Source: Cryobacterium arcticum (GTDB lineage Bacteria > Actinomycetota > Actinomycetes > Actinomycetales > Microbacteriaceae). From it: 64,000 nucleotides of DNA. Shown here in pieces: positions 45,474-54,468 of the stretch (positions are counted from its first letter, which is position 1; each line of letters opens with the position of its first letter). The stretch covers positions 868,001 through 932,000 of the forward strand of contig NZ_CP016282.1 in the NCBI RefSeq assembly GCF_001679725.1. The letters run 5' to 3'. The notes beneath the pieces are model-generated. The model did not search any database. It was not told where the DNA came from and was given only the letters and a program-made list of their open reading frames with translations. Made by a program: the position numbers and the translations under genes.

Positions 45474-45621
45474 AGTCTCGTAACCCTACCGATATGAGAC
45501 GCCTCGTCGCCTTAATCTGCACTTTTCCTGATATTGGTGATTAATGGGTTCCTGAGAGTCACATAACTACGTCGCGTATCCCTGTGACCGAATTGCGGTG
45601 CGCATCGTTAGTTATGAGACA
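45474..45621 (+). repeat. Junction J11, in front of the recombinase gene
   Basis: A core 45474-45501: left AGTCTCGTAACCC, centre TA, right CCGATATGAGACG, with no clear A tail. A degenerate B core lies at 45570-45597 (left CGTCGCGTATCCC), 96 bp away by centres, and a final half-site TTATGAGACA at 45612-45621 is 14 bp before the recombinase start. The spacing differs from J3, J8 and J10, so this copy may be specialised for regulation. Confidence 0.68.
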
Positions 45622-45634
45622 GCGAAGGAGCGTT

Positions 45635-46264
45635 GTGACGAAGCTGATCGGTTACGCGAGAATATCGACTAGAAACGGTGCCACGGATGGACAGCGGGCC
45701 GAGCTCTTGGCGGCCGGCGTCCGGCGCGATGACCTCTATGTCGATGAAGGGAGTTCCGGAGCTCGAGCACCTCGTCCTCAGCTTGATGTCGCCGTCACGG
45801 CGCTTGAGCCTGGTGACACATTCGTGATCGTGTCTTTGGACCGGCTGGGTAAATCGACGCAGAACGTGCTCGCGTTCGCCGAGGGCCTGAGCGGCCGCGG
45901 GGTTGAGCTTCGGGTCCTCAATTTCTGCGGCGGCGATGTCGACACGGCGACACCGCCGGGACCCATGCTGTTCACCACCATGGCTGCTCTGGGGCAGATG
46001 GAGCACGAAATCAAGCGTGAGCGCGTGCTCGACTCGATCGATAGGCGCCGTAAGGCCGGCAAGAACCTTGGTGGCCGGCCACGAAGAATCACGAACCGAC
46101 AGATCCGCAACGCCAATCGACTCATGGAAGCCGGAGAGCCGACGGCACTGGTCGTGCGCGACTTCGGTATGTCTCGCGCCACGTTCTACCGCCGCGCCCG
46201 TGCCCTGGGATTGATGCCAGATCAATCCGGCGACGAGAAACCGGAAATCGACGACGCCGTCTGA
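45635..46264 (+). CDS. Serine recombinase, resolvase/invertase type
   Basis: The 209-residue protein has the resolvase catalytic domain with LIGYARISTRNG (nucleophile Ser11), FVIVSLDRLGKS near 70 and MLFTTMAALGQMEHEIKRER near 110-130 leading into the long E-helix. The C-terminal helix-turn-helix follows GRPRRITNRQIRNA...GMSRATFYRRARALGL. Size and layout match Tn3-type resolvases and Hin-type invertases, not large integrases. I chose the GTG at 45635, which has AAGGAG; an upstream GTG at 45584 lies in J11. It should bind the J repeats. Confidence 0.9.
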   Translation: MTKLIGYARISTRNGATDGQRAELLAAGVRRDDLYVDEGSSGARAPRPQLDVAVTALEPGDTFVIVSLDRLGKSTQNVLAFAEGLSGRGVELRVLNFCGGDVDTATPPGPMLFTTMAALGQMEHEIKRERVLDSIDRRRKAGKNLGGRPRRITNRQIRNANRLMEAGEPTALVVRDFGMSRATFYRRARALGLMPDQSGDEKPEIDDAV

Positions 46265-46296
46265 CGTGCACTGCGTGGCGTGGCGTGTGAAAAGTG

Positions 46297-46368
46297 TGCC
46301 CCCAGGCAGATTCGAACTGCCGCCCCTGCCTCCGGAGGGCAGTGCTCTATCCCCTGAGCTATGGGGGC
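46297..46368 (-). tRNA. tRNA-Arg (anticodon CCG)
   Basis: On the minus strand a full cloverleaf is formed: acceptor GCCCCCA with TGGGGGC, D stem GCTC/GAGC, anticodon stem CTGCC/GGCAG with loop CTCCGGA, and T stem GGCAG/CTGCC with loop TTCGAAT. The loop gives anticodon CCG. CCA is not encoded. Its 3' end faces the recombinase gene 33 bp away. Confidence 0.95.
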
Positions 46369-46459
46369 CCAGGAACCTCTAGGTTAGCATCCCTGGGCTG
46401 CGGCGTTGGCCCCTCACGTGGGCAGGGAAGTCGAGGCGCACCGGGCGCGTGACGGCGGC

Positions 46460-48166
46460 CTAGAAGGGTGGGGTCTTGTCGGTCTCTGGCGGAGGGTCGG
46501 AGGCCGGCGGGGTTAGGGGTGGTGAATTCGGTGTGGGTGCCGGTCCTGCAGTGTCAGGCGTTCCCGACGCGGGTGGCTGCTCGGATGTGGGTGGCTGGAG
46601 AGCGGCGCGGACGAGGTCGTGGGCGTGGGGGTTTGTGTAGGTTTTGCCGCCGGGGGTGGTCCAGGTGAGGGTGCCGTCGGGTGATTGGCGGGTGCTGAAG
46701 CTGGATTGGTGTTTGAGGCGGTGGTCGGGTCGGCAGAGGCTGACGAGGTTGTCGGCGCTGGTGGTTCCGCCGGCGTTCCAGGCTTGGGTGTGGTCGATCT
46801 CGCTGTTGACGGCTTGCCGGTTGCAGCCAGGGGTCTGGCAGGTGTTGTCGCGGATTTGCACGTACCGGCGAAGGTCGGCCGGTGGGGTGTACGAGTCGCG
46901 GTCGACGGAGAGGATGGTCCCGGCGTGTGGGTGGGTGAGGATGCGGGTGAAACTCGTCGCTGTGCCGGTGAGGCGCCGGGCGGTTTCGAGGTCGATGGGT
47001 CCGTAGCCGTCGAGGATGGCGGGTTGGTCGCTGTGGCCAAGAAGTGTGAGGACCGGGACGGTGATGTTCACGGTGCCGCGGATCCCTCGGCCGAGTTTCC
47101 CATCGGCGCCGATGCCGTCCAGCAGAAGGTCGCGGTAGGTGTCGGCGCGGCGCTGATCGCGGGTGCGGCACACGATGGCGTCCGGCTGCGGCGCCCTGAA
47201 CGCGGTGCCAGGAGAGGCGCCGGTCGTCTCGTCGGTCCTGATGGCACCGTCACCGGCTGCGCTGCTGGCGCCACGGTCGCTGCCCGTTTCGGCGCTGTTC
47301 GCCCCGGCAGCACCGGCAGTCTCTGCAGCCCCGGCAGTCTCGGCCGCCTGGGCAGCCTCGGCGGTATCACCGCCTATGCCACCGGCGTTGGTGTTGGCGT
47401 CGTCCTCATCGTTGAGGGTTTGCGCGATCTGGGTGAGGCGTTCGTAGATCGCCTGGGCTTCGTCGGCTTTCAGATAGGCGTTCAGCCACGACATTCCGTT
47501 GATGTCGGGGCGGAGCACCACCCGGCGTTCGCGGATGCCGGCGTTGACGCGGTCCTGCAGCGGAATCGGGTGCAGGGATTCGAGGAGTTCCCGGGCGACC
47601 TTGGCGAACTTGCCGGGAGTGAGCTTCTCCGCAGCCGTCAACGTCATCTCTTCGAGCTTCGGCAACACATGTTCGGGCAGGTCGACGGGGAGGGCGGCGG
47701 TGACGTCGAGCATCTTCACCACGTGGCTCCAGCCGATCCGGCCCTCCGCCAACGCCCGGTGGAACAGCGGTAGCTGCTCCATGAGCCGGGCGGCGTCGAA
47801 GATCATCATGCCGGCGGTCTGGAAATGCATCCGCAGCGCGCAGCCGACCTCGGCCGCCAATGCCCGACGGGCCAGTTCCTCGTCGTCCCAGGCCGGGCCG
47901 TGTTTCTGGGTGTCGGGGTCGTTGCGGCCGGACTCGATCGGGTCACCGGCGAGGCCGGCGATGATCCAGCGGTCGTGGCCGAGGCGGTCCAGCTCGGCTA
48001 GCAGCCGGGTGCGCTCGGCGTACGCGGCGGCGATGACCTTCGCGTTGGCGATCAGCGGGTCGATGACCGCGCTGATGGCTTCGGCGACCGGATCGACGTC
48101 GTCATCAAAGAATCCGTCGGGGGAGTCTGCCGGAGTGCTGTCTGGAGTGGCATTTGAGGTGGCCAT
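46460..48166 (-). CDS. DUF222 protein with C-terminal HNH nuclease domain
   Basis: The 568-residue protein has an N-terminal DUF222 region (about 30-350), an Ala/Gly-rich linker with EAAQAAETAGAAETAGAAGA, and an HNH domain near residue 440-490 (CQTPGCNRQAVNSEIDHTQAW...LCRPDHRLKH). The catalytic His and zinc-type cysteines are present. This family is multicopy in many actinobacteria. Its biological role is uncertain, possibly linked to phage or mobile elements. Confidence 0.87.
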   Translation of the reverse strand: MATSNATPDSTPADSPDGFFDDDVDPVAEAISAVIDPLIANAKVIAAAYAERTRLLAELDRLGHDRWIIAGLAGDPIESGRNDPDTQKHGPAWDDEELARRALAAEVGCALRMHFQTAGMMIFDAARLMEQLPLFHRALAEGRIGWSHVVKMLDVTAALPVDLPEHVLPKLEEMTLTAAEKLTPGKFAKVARELLESLHPIPLQDRVNAGIRERRVVLRPDINGMSWLNAYLKADEAQAIYERLTQIAQTLNDEDDANTNAGGIGGDTAEAAQAAETAGAAETAGAAGANSAETGSDRGASSAAGDGAIRTDETTGASPGTAFRAPQPDAIVCRTRDQRRADTYRDLLLDGIGADGKLGRGIRGTVNITVPVLTLLGHSDQPAILDGYGPIDLETARRLTGTATSFTRILTHPHAGTILSVDRDSYTPPADLRRYVQIRDNTCQTPGCNRQAVNSEIDHTQAWNAGGTTSADNLVSLCRPDHRLKHQSSFSTRQSPDGTLTWTTPGGKTYTNPHAHDLVRAALQPPTSEQPPASGTPDTAGPAPTPNSPPLTPPASDPPPETDKTPPF

Positions 48167-48275
48167 AGGGACAGTGAATCACCGGCCACCGACACCGTGC
48201 ATCCCAATGAATCAGCGGTGGAGAACTCGAAAAGACCGCCGCCTGTGGAGGAGCAGAGCCCCTCCGCGCGACGTT

Positions 48276-48923
48276 CTACAGGTTGCCGAGAACCGAGACG
48301 ACGATGCGCTCGGCGTCGCCGGGCTCCGCCATGCCGGGGGAGGCGACGGCTACCCAGTAGCCGTTGGTGAAGACCTGGGCGGTGCTGGCGGACTTGCTGA
48401 AGTAGCCCTCCACCTCGGGGGCGGTGCCATAGGTGGGAACGATGTCGCCGTCGGCGAGAGCCGAATCCTTGAGGGTGTTCGTGAGGGTCTCATTCGGCAT
48501 GGCCAGCGACACCTCGATGACCTCGCCGCTGGACTGGTTGATCCACCCGCACGACACACCGTTATAGGTGGTGGCGGTCACGGCGGTGTCGCTCGTCGGC
48601 GCGTAGTCCGGGTCGACGCTGTAGTTGGGGTTGATCGCGTACACGTCATCGGCGGTGAGGATGCTGTCGCAGGTCTTGTCGACGGCGGTGCCTTCGGCGG
48701 CGGGTGACGGCGTGGCCGACTCGGTGGGCTCAGCGGTGGCGGTGGCCGTCGCAGTGGGCTTGCCGGTGGCAGAGCTGCTGGGCGACGGCGTCCCCGTCGA
48801 TCCTGAGTCGCCGGCCGGCGCGCATCCCGCCAGGGCGAACAGTGCGAGGGTAGCGCCGGAGAGGGCGAGTCCAGCGCGCAGTCGGCGGCCGGTGGCGAGG
48901 GAAGACGTGCTGGAGTGGGTCAC
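48276..48923 (-). CDS. Predicted lipoprotein
   Basis: The 215-residue protein has a signal peptide with lipobox LAGC near residue 34, a Ser/Thr/Pro linker (about 40-75) and a domain with two cysteines (KTCDSILTADDVYAINPNYS and GVSCGWIN). The same cysteine arrangement occurs in the cassette protein at 39521-40537. It uses a GTG start and is divergent from argS with only 43 bp between. Confidence 0.72.
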   Translation of the reverse strand: MTHSSTSSLATGRRLRAGLALSGATLALFALAGCAPAGDSGSTGTPSPSSSATGKPTATATATAEPTESATPSPAAEGTAVDKTCDSILTADDVYAINPNYSVDPDYAPTSDTAVTATTYNGVSCGWINQSSGEVIEVSLAMPNETLTNTLKDSALADGDIVPTYGTAPEVEGYFSKSASTAQVFTNGYWVAVASPGMAEPGDAERIVVSVLGNL

Positions 48924-48926
48924 GCG

Positions 48927-48958
48927 TTGACCTTACCAACTGGGACGCCGGGTAAGCT
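48927..48958 (+). promoter_or_regulatory. Possible argS promoter
   Basis: TTGACC (48927-48932) and TAAGCT (48953-48958) are separated by 20 bp. The start codon GTG at 48967 is 8 bp after the -10, so the transcript may be leaderless. No ribosome-binding site is evident. Confidence 0.4.
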
Positions 48959-48966
48959 TGATCGCC

Positions 48967-50643
48967 GTGACCCCTGCCGAACTTTCTCAGTCCCTGCTCA
49001 ACCTCGTCAACGACCTGGTTGAGCGACGACGCGGGGAAGGCATCGAGGTCACCGACCTGTCTTTGAGCCTCGCCGACGTGTCACTGGAGCGCCCGCGCAA
49101 CCGCGACCACGGCGACTGGGCGTCGAGCGTGTCCATGAAGATCGCCAAGCCGCTGGGCACCAACCCGCGCGCCGTGGCCGCCGAACTCGCCGCCGGCCTT
49201 GAAGCCATGCCCGAGATCGCCTCCGTGGAGGTTGCCGGCCCCGGCTTCATCAACATCCGCCTCGAAGCATCCGCTGCCGGCGCCCTCGCGCAGACCATCG
49301 TCAACGCCGGCGAGGCCTACGGCACCGGCCACATGTACGACGGCATCAAGATCAACCTCGAGTTCGTCTCGGCCAACCCCACCGGCCCCATCCACATGGG
49401 CGGCGTGCGTTGGGCCGCGGTGGGCGACAGCCTCGCCCGCGTGCTGAAGGCCGAGGGCGCGGATGTGACGCGCGAGTACTACTTCAACGACCACGGTTCG
49501 CAGATCGACCGCTTCGCCCGCAGCGTGCTCGCGGCCTACCTGGGCGAGCCCACCCCTGAAGACGGCTACGGCGGAGCGTACATCGGCGACATCGCCGCCA
49601 AGGTCGTGGAGATCTACGAGGGTGACATCGCGAGCCTGCCCCGCGAGGAACAGCAGGAGATCTTCCGCGCCATCGGCGTCGACCTCATGTTCACCGAGAT
49701 CAAGGAGAAGCTGCACGGCTTCGGCGTCGACTTCGACGTCTTTTTCCACGAAGACTCCCTGCACGAGTCCGGCGCCGTCGACAAGGCCATCGCACGCCTG
49801 CGTGAGCTCGGCCACATCTTCGAAGCGGATGGTGCCATCTGGCTGCGCACCACCACCTTCGGTGACGACCGCGACCGCGTCATCATCCGCTCGAACGGCG
49901 AACCGGCCTACATCTCGGGCGACCTGGGCTACTACCTCGACAAGCGCGAGCGCGGTTTCGACCAGAACCTGATCATGCTCGGCGCCGACCACCACGGCTA
50001 CATCGGCCGCATGATGGCCATGGTCGAGGCGTTCGGCGACGTGCCCGGCGTCAACCTGCAGATCCTCATCGGCCAGATGGTCAACCTGCTCAAGGGCGGC
50101 GAGCCCGTGCGCATGTCCAAGCGCGCCGGCACCATCGTCACCCTCGACGACCTCGTCGACGCCGTGGGCGTGGACGCCGGCCGGTACTCGCTGGTGCGCT
50201 CCTCGAGCGACTCGCAGCTGGACATCGACCTCGACCTACTCGGCAAGCGCACCAACGAGAACCCGGTGTTCTACGTGCAGTACGCGCACGCCCGCACCTG
50301 CTCCGTGGGCCGCAACGCCGTGGATTCCGGCGTGGACCGCAGCGCGTTCGCCCCCGAACTGCTCACCCACGACAGCGAATCGGCCCTGCTGGGCGTGCTG
50401 CAGGAGTACCCGCGCGTGGTGGCCCAGGCCGCCGAGCTGCGCGAACCCCACCGCATCGCCCGCTACATCGAAGAGGTCGCCGGCTACTACCACCGCTGGT
50501 ACGACAACTGCCGCGTCATCCCGCTGGGCGAGGAGCCGGTCACCGACCTGCACCGCACCCGCCTGTGGCTGAACGACGCCACCGGCCAAGTCATCCGCAA
50601 CGGCCTCGGCCTGCTCGGCGTCTCGGCGCCCGAGCGCATGTAA
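48967..50643 (+). CDS. argS: Arginyl-tRNA synthetase
   Basis: The 558-residue class I synthetase charges tRNA-Arg. The HIGH-type motif appears as HMGG near residue 142 ([15 protein letters not shown]) and the KMSKS-type motif as MSKR near 382. The N-terminal Add-1 domain and the C-terminal DALR domain ([12 protein letters not shown]...[22 protein letters not shown]) are complete. I use GTG at 48967. It heads the conserved actinobacterial run towards lysA and hom. tRNA-Arg(CCG) lies 2.6 kb upstream. Confidence 0.95.
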   Translation: MTPAELSQSLLNLVNDLVERRRGEGIEVTDLSLSLADVSLERPRNRDHGDWASSVSMKIAKPLGTNPRAVAAELAAGLEAMPEIASVEVAGPGFINIRLEASAAGALAQTIVNAGEAYGTGHMYDGIKINLEFVSANPTGPIHMGGVRWAAVGDSLARVLKAEGADVTREYYFNDHGSQIDRFARSVLAAYLGEPTPEDGYGGAYIGDIAAKVVEIYEGDIASLPREEQQEIFRAIGVDLMFTEIKEKLHGFGVDFDVFFHEDSLHESGAVDKAIARLRELGHIFEADGAIWLRTTTFGDDRDRVIIRSNGEPAYISGDLGYYLDKRERGFDQNLIMLGADHHGYIGRMMAMVEAFGDVPGVNLQILIGQMVNLLKGGEPVRMSKRAGTIVTLDDLVDAVGVDAGRYSLVRSSSDSQLDIDLDLLGKRTNENPVFYVQYAHARTCSVGRNAVDSGVDRSAFAPELLTHDSESALLGVLQEYPRVVAQAAELREPHRIARYIEEVAGYYHRWYDNCRVIPLGEEPVTDLHRTRLWLNDATGQVIRNGLGLLGVSAPERM

Positions 50644-50655
50644 GCAGTCGCCCGC

Positions 50656-51447
50656 GTGACTGCCACGACGCCGAAACGACGCCGCCCGGCCCGCCGTCTG
50701 CTGGTGGTGGTCGTGGCGGTGCTCGCGCTCGTGGGCATCTTCTTCGCCGTCGATGCCGGCCTCCGCAGCTACGCCGAGAACCGCATCGCGAGCGAGATCG
50801 ACGCCAAGCTGCCCGAGGGTGTCACGGGTGACGTGAACGTGGCCATCGGGGGAGCCTCGGTCATCTTCCAGTACCTCACCGGCAGTTTCGAACGCGTGCA
50901 GCTGACGGCGCCGCAGCTGGCCGTGAACGGCGTGCCGGCATCCGTGTCGATTGACGCCACGGATGTGCCCACCGACACGAGCCAGCCCATCGGCCACGTC
51001 GACGGAGCCATCGAGCTCGACCAGGACGCCCTCAACGCGCTGCTGCAGACCGCGCTGGCCGAGGCGGATGCCGCCCCCGAGGCGCGCGACGCCCAGCTCG
51101 AGCTCGGCACCGACGAGGTCACCTACACGGGCGAGCTCAGCATCCTCGGCCTGCCGATCGGCTACCAGGCCACGGCCGCACCGAGCGTGACCCCAGACGC
51201 CCTGGTGCTCACGCCCACGGGTGCCAAGGTCACCGCGGGCTCCGGCGGCCTGGACGTGAGCCGGTTGGTGGACCTGGTGCTCGGCGGCGACCCGATCAGC
51301 GTGTGCGTGGCCAACTACCTGCCGCAGGGGGTCACTCTCAGCGACGTGGAGACAACGCCACAGCGAGTAACCATTACGCTGGAGTCGAGCACATTGACGC
51401 TCACCGAACAGTCGCTCACCACCCTGGGCAGCTGTTCCCCCGCTTGA
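50656..51447 (+). CDS. DUF2993 (LmeA-like) phospholipid-binding domain protein
   Basis: The 263-residue protein has a basic N-terminus and one membrane helix (LLVVVVAVLALVGIFFAVDAGL, near 15-36). The rest follows the DUF2993 pattern (AENRIASEIDAKLPEGVTGDVNVAIGGASVIFQYLTGSFERVQL). The characterised mycobacterial member LmeA acts in lipomannan elongation; a similar envelope lipid role is inferred. It starts with GTG, 12 bp after argS. Confidence 0.83.
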   Translation: MTATTPKRRRPARRLLVVVVAVLALVGIFFAVDAGLRSYAENRIASEIDAKLPEGVTGDVNVAIGGASVIFQYLTGSFERVQLTAPQLAVNGVPASVSIDATDVPTDTSQPIGHVDGAIELDQDALNALLQTALAEADAAPEARDAQLELGTDEVTYTGELSILGLPIGYQATAAPSVTPDALVLTPTGAKVTAGSGGLDVSRLVDLVLGGDPISVCVANYLPQGVTLSDVETTPQRVTITLESSTLTLTEQSLTTLGSCSPA

Positions 51448-51592
51448 TTCGGCGTGCGCAACTCGCAGTCGCTAGAATTCCGGTAGATTCCCGCGCCCCT
51501 TTCGGCGCGTCTCTTCGCTGGCTTCAGGGACCAATCCGGGTTCGCTCGCCACTTCGTGAGACACCCACTTGACTCCTGTGAGGTTTTCACCC

Positions 51593-53134
51593 GTGGCCCA
51601 TAACCCACTCGCCCCCGAGTGGCTCAGCTCCCCAGCTGATGCCAACACGCTCACCGACGGCCTCTGGCCCTCCTCGGCCCGTCGCACCGACGACGGCGCC
51701 ATCACGATCGGCGGCGTCAGCGCCGGCGACCTGGCCGCCCAATTCGGCACTCCTCTCTATGTGATCGACGAGACGGATGCGCGCACCCGCGCCGCCCAGC
51801 TGCGCGCGGCGTTCGACGCCGAGTTCGCCCGCATCGGCACCACCGTGCGTGTCTACTACGCCGCCAAGGCGTTCCTCTCCACCGAGGTGGCCCGCTGGAT
51901 GGTCGAGGCCGGCCTCAACATCGACGTCTGCAGCGGCGGCGAACTCGCCGTGGCCCTCGCCGCGGGCGTCGCGCCCGGCCGCATCGGCTTCCACGGCAAC
52001 AACAAGTCGCGCGCCGAGATCAACGACGCCACCCGCGTGGGCGTCGGCACGATCATCATCGACAGTCCGGTCGAGATCGAGCGGGTCGCCGAGGCTGCCG
52101 GTCGCCACGGCATGGTGCAGAACGTGCGCCTGCGGGTGAACAGCGGCGTGCACGCGCACACCCACGAGTTCCTGGCCACCTCGCACGAAGACCAGAAGTT
52201 CGGCGTGGTCTTCGAGGACGCCCCGGCGCTCGTCGCCGCGATCCGCGCCCAGCCGAGCCTCAACTTCCTCGGGCTGCACTGCCACATCGGCTCGCAGATC
52301 TTCGGCGTCGACGGTTTCGCCGAATCAGCCTCTCGGCTGCTCAGCCTGCAGGCCGACCTGCTGGCCGGCGGCCCGGTGCCCGAACTCAACCTCGGCGGCG
52401 GCTTCGGCATCGCCTACACCAGCGTCGACGACCCCAGCCCAGTGGCCGACCTGGCCGCGGCGCTGGCCGACATCGTGGCCGCCGAGTGCGCCCGCCGCGG
52501 CATCCCGGTGCCCGTGATCGCCATCGAACCCGGCCGGGTCATCATCGGACCAGCCGGCGTCACCCTCTACGAGGTGGGCACCACCAAGCCCGTGCGTATC
52601 GGCGAGAACACCCGGCTCTACGTGAGCGTCGACGGCGGCATGAGCGACAACGCCCGCCCCGCCCTCTACGGCGCCGAGTACTCGGTGCGCATCGCCGACC
52701 GGGTGTCGGAAGCCGCGCCCGCGCTGGTGCGCGTGGCCGGCAAGCACTGCGAGAGCGGCGACATCGTCGTGGACGCCGACTACCTGCCGGGGGACGTGGC
52801 ACCGGGCGATCTGCTCATGGTGCCGGCGACCGGCGCGTACTGCTGGTCGTTGGCCAGTAACTACAACTATGTGGGGCGGCCGGCCGTTGTGGCCGTGGCG
52901 GACGGGGAAGCCAGGGTCATTGTTCGAGGGGAGACGATTGACGATCTGCTGGCGCGGGACGCGGGGGTCCCGAGATCGGCTCACGAGGTCTCGACAAGCT
53001 CGACCGGCGAGGTCTCGACAAGCTCGACCGGCGAGGTCTCGACAAGCTCGACCGGCGAGGCTGGCTCGACCGGCGAGGCCGGCTCGACCGGCGCGGCTGG
53101 CTCGACCAACGACATGAAGGAAACCACCCGATGA
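51593..53134 (+). CDS. lysA: Diaminopimelate decarboxylase with a repeat-derived C-terminal tail
   Basis: The 513-residue PLP enzyme makes lysine from meso-DAP. The PLP lysine is in YYAAKAF near residue 90; GFHGNNKS, HCHIGSQIF, GGGFGIAY, EPGR and the C-terminal CESGD follow in family order. I use the GTG at 51593 with GTGAGG upstream. The fold should end near residue 465; the last 48 residues are Ser/Thr/Gly-rich (EVSTSSTG three times, EAGSTG twice) and come from a DNA repeat in frame. The ATG of hom overlaps its stop. Confidence 0.93.
   Translation: MAHNPLAPEWLSSPADANTLTDGLWPSSARRTDDGAITIGGVSAGDLAAQFGTPLYVIDETDARTRAAQLRAAFDAEFARIGTTVRVYYAAKAFLSTEVARWMVEAGLNIDVCSGGELAVALAAGVAPGRIGFHGNNKSRAEINDATRVGVGTIIIDSPVEIERVAEAAGRHGMVQNVRLRVNSGVHAHTHEFLATSHEDQKFGVVFEDAPALVAAIRAQPSLNFLGLHCHIGSQIFGVDGFAESASRLLSLQADLLAGGPVPELNLGGGFGIAYTSVDDPSPVADLAAALADIVAAECARRGIPVPVIAIEPGRVIIGPAGVTLYEVGTTKPVRIGENTRLYVSVDGGMSDNARPALYGAEYSVRIADRVSEAAPALVRVAGKHCESGDIVVDADYLPGDVAPGDLLMVPATGAYCWSLASNYNYVGRPAVVAVADGEARVIVRGETIDDLLARDAGVPRSAHEVSTSSTGEVSTSSTGEVSTSSTGEAGSTGEAGSTGAAGSTNDMKETTR
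52985..53110 (+). repeat. Short tandem repeat inside the end of lysA
   Basis: Three 24-bp copies (beginning GAGGTCTCGACAAGCTCGAC) are followed by three 18-bp variants. The motif GGTCTCGACAAGCTCGACC differs at one base of 19 from the core of the 151-bp repeats at 60591-61740. The reading frame of lysA is preserved through all copies. Confidence 0.85.
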
Positions 53135-54468
53135 TCGAATACCGCAATCTGCGAATCGCCCTGCTCGGAGGTGGATCCGTCGGCGCCCAAGTGGCCCGGC
53201 TGCTGCTCGAGCACAGCGACGAGCTCGCCAACCGGGTGGGCGCGGGCCTCGAGCTCGTCGGCATCCTGGTGCGCGACCTCGACGCCCCGCGGTCGGCCGA
53301 CCTGCCCCGGGAACTGCTCACCACCGACGCCGACTCGCTGATCCTCGGCGCCGACATCGTGATCGAGCTGATGGGCGGCATCGAGCCCGCCCGCAGCTAC
53401 ATCCTCACGGCGATCAACTCCGGCGCCGACGTCGTCACCGCCAACAAGGCCCTGCTGGCCGAACACGGCGCCGAACTCTTCGAAGCCGCCGACCAGGTGG
53501 GCGCCCAGCTCAACTACGAGGCCGCCGTCGCCGGTGCGATCCCCATCGTGCGGCCCTTGCGCGACAGCCTCGCGGGCGACACCGTCAACCGCATCCTCGG
53601 CATCGTCAACGGCACCACCAACTTCATCCTCGACCGGATGCACGTGGCCGGCGACACCCTCGAAGAGGCCCTCGCCACCGCCACCGAGCTCGGCTACGCC
53701 GAAGCCGATCCCACCGCCGACATCGGCGGGTACGACGCCGCACAGAAGGCCGCGCTGCTCGCCAGCCTCGCGTTCCACACCAACGTGCCGCTGGAGAAGG
53801 TCTACCGCGAGGGCATCACGGGAGTCACCCCGCAGCAGATCGAATCGGCCACCAAGGCCGGCTACGTGGTCAAGCTGCTCGCCATTTGCGAACGCCTGAT
53901 CGACCCGGAGACCGGCGAAGAGGGCGTCTCTGCCCGTGTCTACCCGGCCATGGTGCACCACAGCCACCCGCTCGCCTCCGTGCACGGCGCCAACAACGCC
54001 GTCTTCGTCGAGGCCGAGGCCGCCGGCCCGCTGATGTTCTACGGCGCCGGCGCCGGGGGAGTGCAGACCGCATCCGCCGTGCTCGGCGACCTCGTCTCGG
54101 TGGCGCGCCGCCACGTCGTGGGCGGCCCTGGATTCGCCGCGTCCAACCACGCGGACCTGCCGGTGCTCGATATCGGCAAGGTCACCACCCGATACGCGGT
54201 CACCCTCGAGGTCACCGACGAACCCGGTGTGCTCGCCACGATCGCCGGCGTGTTCAGCAAAAACGAGGTCTCGCTCGCGCTCGTCGAACAGTCGATGACG
54301 CCCGCAGAGCCCGTCAGCGGCAGTCACGCCGCCGTGTCGGGCACAGCTACCCTAGTCATTGGAACGCACGAGGCCACGGAGGCTGCGCTTGCCGCGACCG
54401 TGATCGACCTTGCCGCCAACAGTGTCGTCACCAATGTCGCATCCGTATTAAGAGTTGAAGGAGTCTGA
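53131..54468 (+). CDS. hom: Homoserine dehydrogenase
   Basis: The 445-residue enzyme reduces aspartate semialdehyde to homoserine. It has the NAD(P) loop IALLGGGSVG near residue 9, the ANKALLAEHG segment and the catalytic Lys region (YEAAVAGAIPIVRPL...GIVNGTTNFILDRM, EADPTADIGGYDAAQKAA). A C-terminal ACT domain begins near 350 (YAVTLEVTDEPGVLATIAGVF) and mediates threonine feedback. Its ATG overlaps lysA by 4 bp. Confidence 0.95.
   Translation: MIEYRNLRIALLGGGSVGAQVARLLLEHSDELANRVGAGLELVGILVRDLDAPRSADLPRELLTTDADSLILGADIVIELMGGIEPARSYILTAINSGADVVTANKALLAEHGAELFEAADQVGAQLNYEAAVAGAIPIVRPLRDSLAGDTVNRILGIVNGTTNFILDRMHVAGDTLEEALATATELGYAEADPTADIGGYDAAQKAALLASLAFHTNVPLEKVYREGITGVTPQQIESATKAGYVVKLLAICERLIDPETGEEGVSARVYPAMVHHSHPLASVHGANNAVFVEAEAAGPLMFYGAGAGGVQTASAVLGDLVSVARRHVVGGPGFAASNHADLPVLDIGKVTTRYAVTLEVTDEPGVLATIAGVFSKNEVSLALVEQSMTPAEPVSGSHAAVSGTATLVIGTHEATEAALAATVIDLAANSVVTNVASVLRVEGV

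Larger units (their letters stand above)
34486..46264 (+). mobile_element. Putative serine-recombinase gene-cassette array
   Basis: Eleven copies (J1-J11) of one composite repeat, all in the same direction, separate ten segments that carry one or two genes each. The array ends with a serine recombinase gene next to tRNA-Arg. The 28-bp dyad cores with two central bases, the third half-site 17 bp on and the fixed spacing of two modules are the features of resolvase res sites. Genes inside lie on both strands and are mostly short, exported or unknown, with visibly lower GC than the flanks. No transposase gene or terminal inverted repeats were seen. Cassette behaviour is inferred, not shown. Confidence 0.7.

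Noticed and set aside
34486-45621. CRISPR or tRNA-like reading of the interspersed repeats
   Set aside because: Units are far apart (0.3-2.5 kb) with genes between, and the cores are palindromes with a third half-site, unlike CRISPR repeats.
34486-46264. Tn3-family transposon
   Set aside because: A resolvase and res-like sites are present, but no transposase gene and no terminal 38-bp inverted repeats were found, and there are many sites instead of one.
46297-46368. tRNA 3'-end duplication marking an integrated island
   Set aside because: I looked for the T-arm/acceptor sequence at the left side of the array and saw no copy, so tRNA-targeted integration is not supported.
51540-51560. Lone GTGAGACACCC upstream of lysA as a further J repeat
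   Set aside because: Only one half-site matches by chance; there is no 28-bp core.
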